DNA of 64,000 nucleotides from assembly GCA_010909725.1 (NCBI GenBank), contig JAACMV010000022.1, forward strand, positions 930,001 through 994,000, read 5' to 3'. The position numbers and the translations under genes were made by a program. The notes beneath the pieces were generated by a model, which saw nothing but the letters and a program-made list of their open reading frames with translations, ran no database searches and had not been told where the DNA came from. This document shows, piece by piece, positions 9,854 through 21,743 of this stretch (positions within the stretch are counted from its first letter, which is position 1; each line of letters starts with the position of its first letter). Origin of the DNA: Picochlorum sp. 'celeri'. Lineage: Eukaryota; Chlorophyta; Trebouxiophyceae.

Positions 9854-10517
9854 CTAACTATTTTTATACTAACACAGTTTCCTTGCTTTTCACCTTTGCA
9901 ACAGTAATCACTAGAACTGAATCCGTCACTCTCGCAACCAAAAGCAGCTTAAGTAATAGTTCTAGCACTTGATGTCTCTGTCGATTGATTTAGAAGAATA
10001 TCGATCGACCGACGAATCAATGGTCTACTCCTTTTGGTCTTTGAACAACAACACACGTGGCTAGCTGTTTGCTCACCTGCCCTCCATCCATTGATATCCT
10101 GACCTCATTCGACTATATATTTGTACACTATTCTATCAGTACCTATCGTCGAAGCTGGTGCGAATGAGAAAGAAGACGAGGTCGACCACTGACGTCCCCT
10201 TGGGGTTGACTCGGTGATGGTTGGAAAAGACACGCAGAGCGCCAGTCAACGACACGAAAATATTCTCCCTGATATTCTATCGTAAAAACCTATATTTAAA
10301 GTAATACTATCTTCCATAATATTGAAGCTATGCGAGTGGGATCAATCGCATGTCCCTGGGTTCCTTGGGGGTCCGACGGTGTCCTAGGCAATACGCTTTA
10401 ATGGCGCCCCCGTTGAACTTTTTGTGGTCATGCATGACAACCATAGCCCGATGGGAGCTTTTCTGCCCTTCGTTTGCTAGTCTGATTTTAAATTAACATG
10501 AATCATTAAATACTATA
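9854..10517. other. Intergenic region with G-box and TGACGTC motifs
   Basis: About 660 bp between the kinase start and the 3' end of the GT31-like gene. It contains a CACGTG G-box near 10055 and TGACGTC near 10189, both plant-type bZIP/bHLH motifs, in the part nearest the kinase start. I see no open frame, tRNA or snRNA pattern that I can support. Confidence 0.5.
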
Positions 10518-12289
10518 TCATTTGCCGCATTCACGATAGTAATATTCCATTGGGTGGTCACACATTCCCTGTGTGCATGAAGCATCATTGAATGCAATGC
10601 ACTTGGTACCATGTCCAGTCATTTTCTCAGGGGAGCATTCCGATGTACTGCAACAGAAGACACCTTCATCTTTGTGGCTAATTTGCAGGCCGAGCATCCA
10701 TGCCCCAACGGAAGTGTCTTCATTTGCATATACATGCAATACCTGTCTGCTACGGGCCAGATGTCTGGCGATTGCCCTGGTAAAGCCATAAAAGTCCCCT
10801 GAGGCATGCCTGGGGTACTGTATATTGCTATCTTCATCTGGTTTATCGCCAAATCTCCAGGAGTCTTTCTCGAACCAGGAGCTGCCAGGCTCTGTGACGA
10901 CTGCTCCAGACTTCATGCAGCCAAGGTACAGATTGCCCTGGTTTCGAAATGGTTTCAGGAATTTTTCAAGTCGATCTGGGAATACAAGCATTGTATCTTT
11001 TGATATAAAATAATATCGCGCATCGAATTGTTTCACGGCTCGTTGCAGACCAAAGAGCACACGATCAGCTCCGAGAGACTTGCTAACACCTGCATCCATC
11101 AAAATCAAATCTTTGCCATGGGCTTCATACTCTTGTTGAACTTTTTCTTTGTGGGGACCTGAAAAGCGATTGTCGACTAAAAATTTGACAAGCGTGGTTT
11201 TCTGCTGTTTCCCAGAACCCCATGTTTTTCGTATTGCCATTCTTCTGTCTGCATTCTGTGCATCTGATTGAACCAGAATCACTGCAGTATACTCTGGAGT
11301 TTCTGACCCCTCTAATGATATTTCTTCTGCATCATTCTCTGCCCTTCTCCAAGGAAGTTGCGTCTCAATCTCGTCCCACAGTTTCGTCAGCTGGTTATTT
11401 CTTTGTGTGATGATTTTGTCTTTCCGTGCAATTACAGTTTGTGCACTGACTTCTCTGGTACTCTCTTCGAACTGCACTGGAGAATGGAACGCCTCTATCA
11501 TTTTTGATTCAGGTTGATTTGGATCTGCGATGAATAATCGCAGTTGATGGATCCCCAATGGAATCCGAGGCAATGAAATATTGAATGTCAAGATGGGCAC
11601 ACTATCCTGCTCTTTGCTGTCATCACCACGACACACAGCCACCATGTCCGTCGTCGGATCTTCTTCAACAGAGTCAATATTTATACGAGATACTATGTGC
11701 CCATCTATTCCCACGTATCCTACAAGAACAGTCTGCTCAGATGTTTCCTCTCGATTGCAGGCCCATCCTGACAGAAACCCTTCTTCAATGGTATCAATGG
11801 AAGCGATTGATGTCTTTGATGTCGGTGCTAACACATCTTCTTTTGAAGGAAATTTGACGCCAATGTCTTTGATGCGATCTGGAATGTCCCCATGACTGAT
11901 GGACCTGATGCTGTAAAAGGATGGCTCAGTCTTCTTGCTGCAGTCTCCCGGGGCTCTGGAACGACTCGTGCTTCCTAAAGAACCAGCGTCCTCTACTTTG
12001 AAATTGTATAACTCTGATCTCTGTAGACAGTGTGAAGTATATTAATATAGTTAGAGTACGCGACGTTTCAAATGAGGACGACAGAGACAAACGCACCAGC
12101 CTTTCTATTTCACGATGACCTTGCCATAACCTACAGGAGCGAGCCATATCTTTTAAAAACAGTAAAGATACATTCTTTCATTAATTTATAGACGTACCTA
12201 GATGAAATGTACACTGTTGCCGCAAGAGCTAAGAAACTGAGAAACGTCAATTTCGACTGCTGGATCCTTTGTCCAGAGTGATTTTTCAT
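10518..12289 (-). CDS. GT31-like (beta-1,3-galactosyltransferase family) Golgi glycosyltransferase
   Basis: The ATG at 12289 opens an exon (12289-12198) encoding a short basic tail and a signal anchor (TFLSFLALAATVYISS), typical of type II Golgi enzymes. It joins in frame to the main exon at 12018; the gap may be one intron or hold a 15-nt micro-exon (12149-12135). The main exon carries an N-terminal segment with the motif SGWACNREE, a linker, and a GT31 catalytic region: RRMAIRKTWG, LGADRVLFGLQRAVKQFDARYYF and NEDTSVGAWMLG (the EDxxxG motif). The usual DDD/DxD metal motif is replaced by SKDTML, so donor binding may differ or activity be lost. A cysteine-rich tail (FCCSTSEC...CTQGMC) ends the protein. 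Confidence 0.75.
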
Positions 12290-12466
12290 TGAACTGTATC
12301 ACAATTTTACATACATAAAATATCAAACCAGAATATGAATAGGTTCAGCAGGGTATTCGCTGCATGTAGTCGACCCATTGAGCTCGGCATGGCCCCTGGG
12401 CTGACCAAGATCTCTCATCTGGATATCTGGAGCAACGTGTTGTTCAGATATGCCGACGAGAGTACA

Positions 12467-15280
12467 TCAATCTTGTTGAACAGGATCCTGTATTCGTTCT
12501 TCTGCCTGATTCATGGGGTTCTGGGCATTATTCTCGTCTCCTCTCCCTTGCTCTGCGCCATGCTGTGCCGTGCGCCTTCTCCATACAATTAGCCCTAGTA
12601 TTGCCACAAGCCACATAAGTAAGGACGAATCCACAGCGTCGTCAACAAAATCAAATAGTTTCCCCAAGGATACGAGCGATTTCACCGGTGCATGGAGAGC
12701 ATATGCTGTCATGCCAAAGATTGTTGCTTTCTGAGCTCCAGTAGAGTCTGATTCGAACATGGGGTTGATTAGCCCGATCAGAGCATTGGGAAGTTTTGGC
12801 CTCGTCATATCCCAGAATTGGTGCACTCGTAGCCATAGAACTGCAAGGAAATTGGGAAGGTATGTGCCTGGACCAATGAGCATTGCTTGATCATAGTACC
12901 TCTTTGCAATATGCATATCTCGGGGCATGCCGAGTCCATATTGGTGCATATACCCGAGGTTGAACAATGCTCTTGCATTGTTACGCTTTGAGGCAGCAGT
13001 ATAGAAGTGTCCAGCTCTCTTCAAATCGACATCCACCCCTCTACCATACCAATATGCATCTCCCAAAGGAATCAGTGCACCCGAGTTTCCTTGTCCGGCA
13101 GAGAGCTTCAACATGTATGCAGCAAGGGTATCAGATTTTGGTCCATTATAGCCATACGCTCGCCGAAGGAGGCATGCAGCATTACTTTGTGCAAGTTCCA
13201 CACCAATGCTTGCACCCTTCAAGTAGTTGTAAAGCGACCAACTATAATCACCTTTCTCATAATCGCCTGCCGCTTCTGATAAGCTTGCCCAGCCACGCTC
13301 GGCTACTTTTTTCAGGAGCTTGACTGCATCTTCACATGCATCGGTTGAGCTCGCACTTGTGCCTGTCAGATGCAAAACAGCCAAGTTGTATGATGCTAGC
13401 AAGTTGCCTCCTTTGGATGCGGTCTGGAAATATTGCGATGCCAGAGAGACATCTCGCGTCACACCCCAACCATGGAGGCGTACTAATCCTGCAAAAATAA
13501 TAAAATATGAGCAATGAAAAATGTGAAAAGATTACGCACACAGTGTGCTTCCTCTCTTCGCCGCCGACAGGATTTGAACCTGCGCGTGTCTCCACAACGG
13601 ATTGTTCAGGTCGCCTGAACCGCTCTCGAAAGCCGCGTTCGAGCGACTATTCAAATCCGGCCCCTTAACCACTCGGGCACAGCGGCTTGGAGTGCAAAAC
13701 CGAATTTCCAGGGCTACAGCTCTAGATGAGTCACGCCACGGAGCCTTACAAAACGACGTACCTGCGTAAAAATAAGCATCCGATTTACCAATCCAGTCTT
13801 GTTTGATATCTATTGATCTCTTGAAGTACTTGGCGGCCAATATGTGGTCCACTTGGGACCCTTGACCTGTGAGGTGCATCAAGCCTAGACCGAAAAGACC
13901 ACTTGGATGTCCTGCAATACACAATCGTCAGTGTGAAGCGTCCTGATACAATTATATTCATGCGCACGGACCTTTTTCTGCTGCTTTCGTGAACCAAGAT
14001 CGCGCAGTCGCATTGTTCTGAGCAACAGCTATACCATTTGCGTATGCATGACCAACATGTGCCATGGCATCAGCATCACCCATCTCAGCAGCTTGCAACA
14101 AATAATCCAATGCAGATATAAGATTTTGTTCTTCTCCATGGGTAAGAAGATGTGCAACTGCCCGCGCAGCTTCAGCATGGCCATAATCTGCAAACCATTG
14201 ATAGTGCAGGAATTCTTGCTCTGCTGAGGGCGATGGCCTTGATTGCCGTTTCTTGTCCCCAAGCCTCATGTCGTTTATGGTAGGAAGTCCTCCATCCACT
14301 GTCGCTGCGGACACGACGGAGGATGCCACGGGTTCATAATACAAGAGTGCTGCTGGACAGCTCTTTTCAACTCCGAGACCCTGCACCACCCACGCAAGAT
14401 TTCTGTGAGAATCACTCCACACACAAGAAACACGTAACCAGCATCTCATGTAGAAAATACATACATGATAGTACCGAAAACCAAGGGCCATCTTTGCTAA
14501 TGGATCATCTCCTTTGGCAGCAAAAGAAAAGTGTAGCATTGCAAGATCCAAGTCAGGTTCTTTCAAAACAAATAGCCAGTCATCATCATTTGGAGCAACT
14601 GGCTCTACACCGACAGAATATAATACACCCAAGTCAGCCTGAAATTCGGCAATTCCAACCGCAGCCAACTCCTTCACCAGTCGGTGAGCTATTGCTGGAT
14701 TCAAGGGCACTCCAGAACCTACACAGTCACACCTCGTTTTAAATCCATCTCTGTGATACCACACGAGTACCAAACATGTCGTACCATCTCTAAATGCAAA
14801 AATAAGCTCTCGGACAGCGTCGATGTGCTGAATAGTGCCATTGCGCCATTCAACCTGGACATCATCTGCAGTGTAATAGAGAGATCCGTTCATTTCATAC
14901 CCAGATGCACTGGAATGATTCATGGACAGATGCACGATCCCAGCGGCGGCATATAGCTGATGAACAGACAACCTCAGTTCCTCTTTACTGGCGTGGTCCT
15001 TCAATCGGGTAGCCATTGCTTTTTTGAAGAGTTCCTCTGCTCTACTGCTGCTGCTGTCATTTCTGTGTTCTTCTTCTTTCAGAGAGGATGTCTCGTTTTT
15101 CTCATGAACTGTCGCATTATTCTCCCCAACACTGATATTAGAAACATTAATATTGCCCACCAGGACACCGTCAGATGGCGTGTCAAGGTCTCCTTTTGTG
15201 TTTTGGCAGCACGACAGCACCAAGACTAAAACGATCACTACAGACGCCCATTTCCCTCTAATGAAGCAGTGCTGTCTCAT
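12467..15280 (-). CDS. SEL1L/HRD3-like ERAD scaffold protein
   Basis: Four exons: 15280-14465, 14380-13972, 13911-13762 and 13488-12467, giving 798 residues; every join is in frame, for example RYYH to GLGVEK, a classic HRD3/SEL1L junction. The ATG at 15280 starts a signal peptide (VVIVLVLVLSCC). Then come N-glycosylation-rich acidic sequence, Sel1-type TPR repeats of ~36 residues (LGxxYxxGxGVxxx pattern), and near the C-terminus a membrane span (LLMWLVAILGLIVW) followed by a basic, hydrophilic cytosolic tail. In other eukaryotes SEL1L/HRD3 delivers misfolded glycoproteins to the HRD1 ligase. The third intron (273 nt, against 84 and 60 nt for the others) contains a tRNA gene. Confidence 0.87.
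13559..13686 (-). tRNA. tRNA-Ser(UGA) with a 47-nt intron
   Basis: On the minus strand: acceptor GCCGCTG pairs with CGGCGGC (one G-T), D-arm CCC/GGG, anticodon loop TTTGAAT giving UGA, a variable arm with a GTG-GAGA-CAC stem, and T-arm GCAGG/TTCAAAT/CCTGT. The intron lies one base 3' of the anticodon, about 13649-13603, the canonical eukaryotic site. The outermost anticodon-stem pair is a C-T mismatch. A TTTT run follows about 30 nt downstream, fitting Pol III termination. The gene lies inside, and in the same orientation as, an intron of the SEL1L-like gene. Confidence 0.9.
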
Positions 15281-15713
15281 TATGAAAAAAACGCTATATT
15301 TCAGCTGATATGAATCCGTTATTGCTGTCCAATTCGAGAATATGCGTGGATCAACATTTTTTCGAACGAGTCCCTCAGCATCTGACGACCATTCTAGAGC
15401 ATCCAACCAAGGATTCAAATAAAAGACGTATAAATCTTTAGTTCAATTTATATAATGTAATAAATTTGAGACTTTTGGCTCGAGTTGCATTTCTTTCGAG
15501 AAAGCATTTGCTGAAACCATGCGATTGATCGACAAGAGACACCTGGCAAACAGTCCAACTCTCTTGGGCAAACAAACGCCTTGACAATCGTCCAGGTAGT
15601 TGCGACACCGTTGATCAGATGATTTAGTAGAACCACGACATGTTTTCTCTCAGTAGAAAAAAACATCATAGGTATTTTTTTTTTTGCTACCTGTGTCGTA
15701 TACGTGCAGCAGT
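15281..15713. other. Divergent promoter region between SEL1L-like and LPMO genes
   Basis: About 430 bp. An open frame extends upstream of the SEL1L-like start but has no ATG and encodes nothing recognisable. A TATATAA-like stretch near 15450 and a long T-run near 15675 are visible. No RNA gene was found. Confidence 0.5.
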
Positions 15714-17298
15714 ATGTGGAAATTGTCTGTCATACTCGTCATCTTTTTGCCAGCTCTTTGCTTTGGACATGGGTACCTGAAATACCCACCCAGTAGAAAC
15801 TTTCTAGCTCATAGTTACTACTGCCCACAATGTTTAAACGCTGCTCCAACAAATCCGAATGGGGAGTCGTTCCCTGATGGAAAACATGGAATCTGTGGAG
15901 ACCCATACTACTCCCCAACACCTCGTGATCATGAAGCGATGGGCAAGTTTTGGACAGGCGAGTCGCAAGCGACCTATAAAGAGGGTCAAGTTATTGAGCT
16001 CAATGTGTTTGTCACAGCATATCACAAAGGAAATTTTGAGTTCAGTATTTGCAAAATTGACGGAACGAGGGCAGAGGATGAAGCAAGCCAGCTTACACAG
16101 GGATGTCTTGATGAGCACAAGCTTGTTCAAGCAAATGTGCCACAAGCACAGGTGCCAGGAGACACCTATTATTATATCGGACCAAGTTCAGATGGGTTGG
16201 TGACGGGAAACAACTGGGAATATACAATGTACTACCAACTGCCTGAAGGACTAACATGTGATGGAGAGTCTTCCCGATGTGTGATTCAGTGGCATTGGAT
16301 TACGGGCAACTCGTGTAATCCACCAAACACTCCACCACAATATGGCAGCTCGTATCTTCCAACGTGTGGTCCTGGAAGCGCGTATCCAGAGGTATGTGTT
16401 CTCATTTGCACGATGGACCCTATTGTTCATTGCAATTCAATTGATCTGTGTCATGCAGGAGTTTTGGAACTGCGCTGATATTACAATCCTACCACAGTCC
16501 CAAGATCCTCTACCACAGCCCAGCCCAGTACCTGAGAGCCCACCAGTAGATCCTCCCGAGGCAATCCCAAGTCCACCTCCTGAAGAGATCCCACCACCAT
16601 CTTTACAGCCTGCCACACCAGCAGAGGCATTTTGTGCATCTGTGGAAACGCTTGGGTACTATGCTGCAAAGGAATCAGGATGCAAGGGATATTATTTATG
16701 CGACGCAGGAGGCGCATATTACTTTGATTGTCCTTTCGGAACTCTGTTCAATGAAAATGTAGACTACTGTGATTGGCCAGACAATGTTGACTGTGACGTG
16801 CCTAATGGAGAAAGTCCAGAAGTTCCATCACCTGAAAATCCATCTGATGCGGACATTTTCTGCAAAGACATTATAGAATCAGGAAATCCATTCGGATTTT
16901 ATGCAGATGTTGCTGTCAACTGCGAGGGATATTACTTCTGTGATCCATATGCATCTTTGTATTTCAAGTGCCCAGGAGGAACTCAGTTTGATGAGCAAGT
17001 GAACTACTGCGTCTCTACTGGAGTCGATTGCCTTCCTAATACCAATCCAGAGCCTAGTCCTGAGCCTAGTCCTAAGCCTGATGAGCCAAACGAACCTCTC
17101 ACCCCTGAGGAATTCTGCGATGATGTTCTGAATGTTGACGGGGATGGATATGGCTTCTATGCTGATGTAGCCTCAGGCTGCAAGGCATACTATCTATGTG
17201 ATATCACCGGCTCGTTCCGCTTCTCATGCCCCGCTGGAACCGTGTTCAATGAAGAAGTGTCCTTCTGCGACTGGGCTTCTAATGTCGAATGCAACTAG
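15714..17298 (+). CDS. Secreted lytic polysaccharide monooxygenase with three CBM14 chitin-binding domains
   Basis: Two exons, 15714-16391 and 16459-17298, joined at PE|EFWNC, 505 residues. An 18-residue signal peptide ends exactly before HGYLKYPPSRN, so the mature protein begins with the histidine needed for the copper histidine brace. The second brace histidine is in TAYHKGNFEF (about residue 104), and IQWHWITGNSC is typical of AA15/AA10-like LPMOs. A Pro/Glu/Ser-rich linker leads to three peritrophin-A (CBM14) modules of about 55 residues, each with six cysteines and the CxGYYxCD pattern, separated by proline-rich linkers. Predicted role: oxidative cleavage of extracellular chitin or a related glycan, tethered by the CBM14 modules. 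Confidence 0.9.
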
Positions 17299-17635
17299 GG
17301 AGAGAAAGACCTCTCTACAAGAGTTTTTTTTACCAATGCATTACCTGTCGATTTGATTCTCTGAATGATACGTACACTCTTTCTTTCTTTCTTCTTTCAT
17401 CGTCATCAGGTGATTCCTCCTGCATACATTCATGTAACAGTCACTCTGACCAAATATCAAACAAAAAAACAGCCTTATGATCAAGCCAGAAGCTTGATGG
17501 AGGAATCCTCGTAAGAGATCGCATGGGAAGAAGACAGTGATCCATGCCAACATCTGCAAATAGCCAATAAACTGAAAAAATAAAAAATATCGTATCATTG
17601 GAAAGCCAACAGGTGGCAGAGGACACTGATACGCC
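17299..17635. other. Intergenic, nothing recognised
   Basis: About 340 bp between the LPMO stop and the ATP synthase delta start. T-rich 3' flank, no supported open frame or RNA structure. Confidence 0.5.
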
Positions 17636-18402
17636 ATGTTGAGACGCGCGAGTTCCAGAGTTGTTGCCCTTGCGCAACAGCGTATTATGAGCCAGCGTGG
17701 GGTTTCCAGTTCACTGATAAAATTCGAAGAGGAAGATGCCAGTGCAAATAGCAAACAGGTACGTCAGATTGGTCACTTTTGCACATGTTGCGAATCTCAT
17801 GAAATCGGCACATTTCTTTCTTCTTTTGCGATGAATCGTCAGGATATGAGCCATATTATTACTATATATAGGAATTTTTGAAAAAATTCGAGCCTATCGG
17901 GGGAACCCTTGCCCCACCCGAGTTCCCTAGCAACTTCGTTCCCAAGGAGGCTGCAGGTGAAGAGGAGAAAGCCGGTGTCACCCCGGATAAATTGAAGTTC
18001 AACTTCTTCATGCCCCACAACACCGTATTTAAAGGGGAAAATGTGGATCTGGTGTTGATGCCAGCCGTGACTGGTGATTTTGGAGTGATGCCTGGGCATG
18101 TTCCAACTGTTGCAGAACTCCGTCCTGGGCTGGTAACAGTTCACAAGGAATTGGACAAGGATGTAGAGAAGTATTTTGTCAGTGGTGGCTTTGCATTTGT
18201 ACATGAAGATTCTACTGCTGATGTGTGTGCTGTTGAGGCTGTCCCAGTGAGCGATTTGGACCCAGAGGCCGTCAAGGCGGGGCTGCAGGAGTACACGGCA
18301 AAGCTGGCATCAGTGCAGGCAAAGGGAGATGATTACGAGATTGCCGCAGCCCAAGTAGGGGTGGAGGTGTATTCTGCTATGAATGCTGCTGTCGGTAATT
18401 AG
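17636..18402 (+). CDS. Mitochondrial F1-ATP synthase delta subunit
   Basis: Two exons, 17636-17758 and 17872-18402, joined at NSKQ|EFLKKF, 217 residues. The N-terminus (LRRASSRVVALAQQRIMSQR) is an amphipathic Arg-rich mitochondrial presequence. The body has the bacterial-epsilon-type beta-sandwich: LKFNFFMPHNTVFKG, LVLMPAVTGDFGVMPGH and KYFVSGGFAFVHEDSTADV. The C-terminal helical part (LQEYTAKLASVQ...) is that of the mitochondrial delta subunit. It sits at the central stalk with gamma and epsilon. The gene converges on the AGPase gene 82 bp downstream. Confidence 0.92.
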
Positions 18403-18484
18403 ATATTGATTTTTATACCTTGTTAGACTTTCTTACATCATGTGGGCATCCTTTCAAAATCTGTTGGAATGTGGGGAAAATGGT

Positions 18485-20060
18485 TTATATGACAGTGCCG
18501 TCCTCGATTGTTGCATCCTTGGTGATGACAATCACTCCGTCACGGATCACGTAGCCCTCTTCTTCTCGCATGGCTTCCTGTACATTGTCGACATTGACGA
18601 TACGGCAGAATCTTCCGATTCTTGCATTCTTGTCCACAATGGCACCCTTGATGTGTGTACCTCTTCCAACTCCAATTGGCATACAGTCACTGAATACCTC
18701 GCACTCTCCTGACTGTTCGTAGTAATCTGCTCCCATCAACAAAGAGTCTTCAATAATACAATCTTTTCCGATCTTTGATCGAAGACCAACAACTGAGTGC
18801 AACACCTTGGATCCAGAGTCAACTGTGCATCCATCTCCAATAATCGACTTTTCCACGGTGGCATTGATCACCTTGGAAGGTGGAAGGAATCTAGACATGG
18901 TGTAAATTGGAGCATCTTTATCATAGAAAGAAAAGGCTGGGTTTGGTGTATCGGTCAGTGCCAAGTTGGCATCATAGAATGCCTTGACAGTTCCAATATC
19001 CTCCCAGTAGCCATCATATAAATATGCCTGAACATGCATCCCCATGTCCTTTGCACCTGGGATAATGTCGCTGCCGAAATCGTGTTCCTCTGTGAAATGC
19101 TTACCCAAAAGATCCTGCAGTGCTGACGCTTTGCAGACGTAGATGCCCATGGATGCAATGTAGGGCTTCTCGGTTGCTTGATCCTTGGACAACCCCAAGA
19201 CTGTTGTATCGACCTGCATGGCCTTGAGAGCGTCACCCTTTGGCTTCTCCGCAAACTCCACAATCTTCCCTGTGTCGTCGATTTTCATCAGACCGAAAGC
19301 TTCTGCTTCCTTCTCTCTGCATGGGAGAGCAGCGACGGTGATGTCTGCACCAGCCTGGCGATGTGCCAGGACAAACTGAGAGTAATCCATTCTGTACAAA
19401 TGGTCTCCAGAGAGGATCAAAAAGTCCTCAACTCCATCTCTGCATGCTTCATCAAACAACCACAGATACTGACGGACTGCATCGGCAGTACCTTGGAACC
19501 ATTTCTTGCTAGAAGTCGTCTGGGATGCAGCCAACACTTCAACAAAACCTCTATTGGTATAGCCTCCCACACTGGCATTGTATGCCTGAGACAAGTGACG
19601 ATTCAACGATGCAGAATTGAACTGCGTCAAACAGTAAATTTTATTGACCCCAGAGTTGATGCAATTTGACACGGGAATATCGATCAATCTGTAGTTTGCA
19701 CCCAATGGCACAGCAGGCTTGGCACGCTTTTTGGTCAAAGGGTACAGGCGAGATCCAGCTCCTCCTCCAAGAATGATACCGAGGACCGTCTTTGACATAT
19801 CATAGATTGTCTTGTCGCTTGGAGATGTAGTGGAAACCTTCTGCCCGGCATCCTCATTCACATCCACGGCAGCTCTGACAGTTGAGCCATGAATCTGCAC
19901 AGATACACACAGAGAGAGGGGTGAGCAACGTCAGGGTGTCACAGCCAGACTCGACAAAGACATCAGTCACATACATTTTTACGCTGGAATGTTTGCCTCT
20001 GGTTCACAATAGATCTAGATCGCACATGTTGCCCACGGAATGCGTGAACCGAAGATAGCC
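18485..20060 (-). CDS. ADP-glucose pyrophosphorylase, small-subunit-like, plastid
   Basis: Main exon 19894-18485 (470 codons) plus an upstream exon 20060-19975 joined in frame at QRKN|IHGS; the latter encodes S/R/Q-rich sequence typical of a plastid transit peptide. The initiator exon is further upstream and unresolved: the ATG at 20132 is a candidate but its donor is weak. The catalytic region has [46 protein letters not shown] and [11 protein letters not shown], and a C-terminal left-handed beta-helix. The first half reads like the small (catalytic) subunit of plants; the C-terminus is intermediate. It makes ADP-glucose, the committed substrate for starch, and pairs functionally with the starch synthase at 42-44 kb. 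Confidence 0.9.
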
Positions 20061-20408
20061 CTGCACAGCAAGAGGATAAGAACTAGGTACGTTGGACCAA
20101 CCGATGGAACTTTGAGGACTCGAATGGCCCATAAAGCAATAAAAATACTATTTTAATGAATTAAAACAGATTCCAATGCCCAACAGAGTGCAGTACAGTG
20201 AAATATATTTTCGAGGAAGCGACAGATTGACCCGTACCTGAAGACGTGTTTCTTTCGAGTGAAAACTGCATTATGACCGAAATGAACCCTCTCAAATCGA
20301 TTATAGTATTTAAATATATATTTGGAAGGAAAGGATGGCCCGATTAATGGCCATCGCGTTGATTGATGATATTGATGCAAACCTGCCATGATGATCTTAC
20401 ATCCTGCC

Positions 20409-21743
20409 TTACTTGGTTCTTTTGTAAATACGATTCAATAATGGCATGAAGACATCCTTTGGAAGCACATCTTGTCCTTCTATCTTGGCAATCATATCAT
20501 TATAGCTGCTTGTTTCGTATTCTTTGAACAACTTTTCCAGTTCAAGGTCATTGTACAGGCTCTTGATGGCTGAGACTGATGCAGCGTCTGACTTGCCATA
20601 GTTCTTCTCTATCACAGATTTCTGTTCATCGGTAGCCCGTTTCAATGCTTGAACAACAAGCCATGAGCATTTGTTGTCCTCAATGTCGGTACCGATTTTC
20701 CCAATGGTCTCTGGATCTCCAAAGCAGTCCAGATAGTCATCCTGGATTTGAAAGTACTGCCCCATTGTCATGCAAATGTCTTCAGCAATGGCATATGCCT
20801 TCGGGTCCGAGGTCCCTTGTAAACGGAGTCCACACGCGATCGGCAAATAAAATGTATAGAAAGCAGTCTTGTACGTCACGATACGCATGTATCTTTCCTC
20901 TGTATACCGAGAAAGGTCGACAGATCCAATTGGGGCAGTGGTGGTATCAAGCAATTGCCCATGGGCAGTCTGATGCGTGACTTCATGGAACAAGTCCAAC
21001 AAGTCAACGTACACCTCAGACGTCGAAAAATGCTTTTTCAAAATACGATAGATACAAGATTCCAGAATAATTCCGTCATTGATGGCAATGAGCCCAATAT
21101 CTGGTTGCTTGTACCAACATGGCTGCCCTCTTCTGGTGATGGAATGGTCCATAATGTCGTCGGCTACCAAAAAGTACGCTTGTAACTGCATTGATGAGAA
21201 GAGTGAGAACAACACAAACAAACAAACAATCATATATGATGATGGTGCCATGACAACGTACAAATTCAATGCACCATCCCAAGATGCGTGCCTTGTGAAT
21301 CTGCTCCTCACTCATCTCTCCCTCTCCAACTGACGCTTTGAATGCATCTAAAACCGCCATTCCTCGATTTAATTTACCGTGCGGTACATTATAATCGATC
21401 ATCTGCAGTTGAACATGCAATCACGTGTGTGTAGGAACATGAATTCACATTGGGAATCACCACGCACCCTCTTCATCCATTCTTTCGTCTGTTCAGGCTG
21501 ACCATCCCCCAAAAGATCATCATGAACAAGCTCATCACGCAGCTGATCAAAGACTTTTAAAAATTCCTGCAGATACGTGTGCTCATATCATACGGTGAAC
21601 TGACTTCCAGCAACTTCCCTTTAGGACACATCATAGGGATCAAGAGAAGAGAGATGTACAATCTATAGAATTGAATCATCATAACAACATACCTGCTTCT
21701 CCTGATGCGCATCAGTCTTCTGTTTGGTATTATTGCCGGACAT
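20409..21743 (-). CDS. FPS: Farnesyl diphosphate synthase
   Basis: Four exons: 21743-21693, 21566-21468, 21402-21262 and 21185-20409, all joins in frame, 355 residues. The first Asp-rich motif is the variant LVADDIMDHS and the second DDYLDCFGD; upstream MIDYNVPHGKLNRG and downstream MGQYFQIQDDYLD confirm the short-chain prenyl transferase of the FPPS class. The C-terminus ends with basic KRTK, as usual. It condenses IPP with DMAPP/GPP to give FPP for sterols, dolichol and ubiquinone. No organelle-targeting extension is seen, suggesting the cytosol. Confidence 0.93.

Noticed and set aside
9900..10500. A structured ncRNA (for example SRP RNA or snRNA) between the kinase and GT31-like genes.
   Set aside because: No diagnostic snRNA or SRP motif was found; GC-rich pieces near 10200 and 10400 do not form a convincing consistent fold by eye.
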